Below are positions 14,877 through 15,179 of a DNA stretch of 15,179 bases, piece after piece. Source of the stretch: CAZOIA01 sp964579675 (lineage in GTDB: Bacteria; Planctomycetota; Phycisphaerae; UBA1845; PWPN01). The stretch covers positions 1 to 15,179 of the forward strand of contig CAZOIA010000138.1 of NCBI GenBank assembly GCA_964579675.1. The letters run 5' to 3'. Positions within the stretch are counted from its first letter, which is position 1. Every line of letters starts with the position of its first letter. The notes below the pieces were generated by a model, which was not told the origin of the DNA, ran no database searches, and saw nothing but the letters and a program-made list of their open reading frames with translations. The position numbers were made by a program, and so were the translations under genes.

Positions 14877-14905
14877 TTGTTCGCGGCACCCTGCTCGGTT
14901 ATCAT
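14877..14905 (+). promoter_or_regulatory. Sigma-70-type promoter for the terminal secreted-protein ORF
   Basis: TTGTTC (14877-14882) and TATCAT (14900-14905) are 17 bases apart. Transcription would start near 14912, about 60 bases before the start codon of the next gene. Confidence 0.45.
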
Positions 14906-14970
14906 GTCATATTGAACAGAAGTGCAGTTCTGGTTCACTCCCTCGGCTGTCCTGCGTCCTGGAGGATGAA

Positions 14971-15129
14971 ATGATGCGAAGCAGTAGCAGTGGTGACGTT
15001 GTTTTTCTTCGCCGGGGGCGGGTACTCCAGCCGGTGGCGTCTGCGGTGATGGTGTTGCTTCTGGCAGGGCGGGCTTGGGGACAGAACCTGCTCTCAAATC
15101 CGGGCTTCGAGACCGGCAGCTTTAGGTAA
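14971..15129 (+). pseudogene. Start of a secreted extracellular protein, stopped after 52 codons
   Basis: The frame starts ATG ATG at 14971 with GGAGG 5 bases upstream (8 bases if the second ATG is used). It encodes 52 residues: a basic N-region, a hydrophobic core (about 21-33) and a signal-peptidase-like site after AWG (37). The mature start is QNLLSNPGFETGSF. NLL-NPGFETG is a common opening of large secreted proteins with carbohydrate-binding or PEP-CTERM-type domains, which then continue for hundreds of residues. Here a TAA follows two codons later (15127-15129). The remaining 50 bases show no obvious continuation in any frame. Possible readings are a broken gene, an assembly or sequencing error near the window edge, or a true short secreted peptide. 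The first two seem likelier. Confidence 0.55.
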
Positions 15130-15179
15130 GCGCGCGACCAAGCCCACGGTGGTTGCGGGCGGGTTGGGAGGCCTGGGCG

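Noticed and set aside
14750..15097. 115-codon minus-strand frame near the right end
   Set aside because: Part of it looks less biased than most shadows, but there is no domain or ribosome binding site, and it crosses the promoter and signal peptide of the plus-strand gene.
1..15179. CRISPR array, transposase, phage or known defence genes
   Set aside because: No regularly spaced direct repeats and no matching protein motifs were seen on either strand.

Overview
The window is GC-rich bacterial DNA with dense genes on both strands. The best guess for its source is the Planctomycetota, probably a Phycisphaerae-like lineage. That rests on gene content, not on a search: a prepilin-type protein with an H-X(n)-DG tail, a Gld-type ABC cassette with an oversized GldG and a DUF4340 protein, and linkers built from repeated 'TQP/TRP' triplets, a style typical of that group.

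Layout. Positions 1-3507 run on the plus strand: a sigma-54-dependent response regulator cut by the left edge, then truA, then a GT4 glycosyltransferase that overlaps truA by 4 bases. Positions 3458-11788 run on the minus strand. Read in the direction of transcription they are a GldA-like ABC ATPase, a GldF-like permease, a 936-residue GldG-like protein, an 871-residue DUF4340 protein, acylphosphatase, and then rpmI and rplT. Spacing is 130 bases between ATPase and permease, then a 10-base overlap and gaps of 6 and 12 bases. The set therefore looks like one operon running into the ribosomal protein pair, which also has a promoter-like sequence of its own. The glycosyltransferase and rplT converge and their coding ends overlap by 50 bases.

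Positions 11789-12715 are a non-coding island with two inverted-repeat elements, a GC palindrome and a promoter-like sequence. Right of it, on the plus strand, are a prepilin-like pseudopilin and a small membrane-anchored zinc-ribbon-like protein. A tRNA-Ser(CGA) lies on the minus strand. After about 570 bases with no convincing gene comes a 52-codon secreted-protein start that meets a stop codon just after a sequence usual for the beginning of a large extracellular protein.

How the genes fit together. The ATPase, permease, GldG-like and DUF4340 proteins should form one envelope-associated ABC machine. Its substrate cannot be read from the sequence. truA, rpmI, rplT and the tRNA are translation genes. 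The most unusual points are the five-module structure of the DUF4340 protein, the long helical insert in the GldG-like protein, a promoter that would give a leaderless truA transcript, the GT4/rplT overlap, and the repeat elements upstream of the pseudopilin. I see no CRISPR array, transposase, phage gene or clear new defence system.
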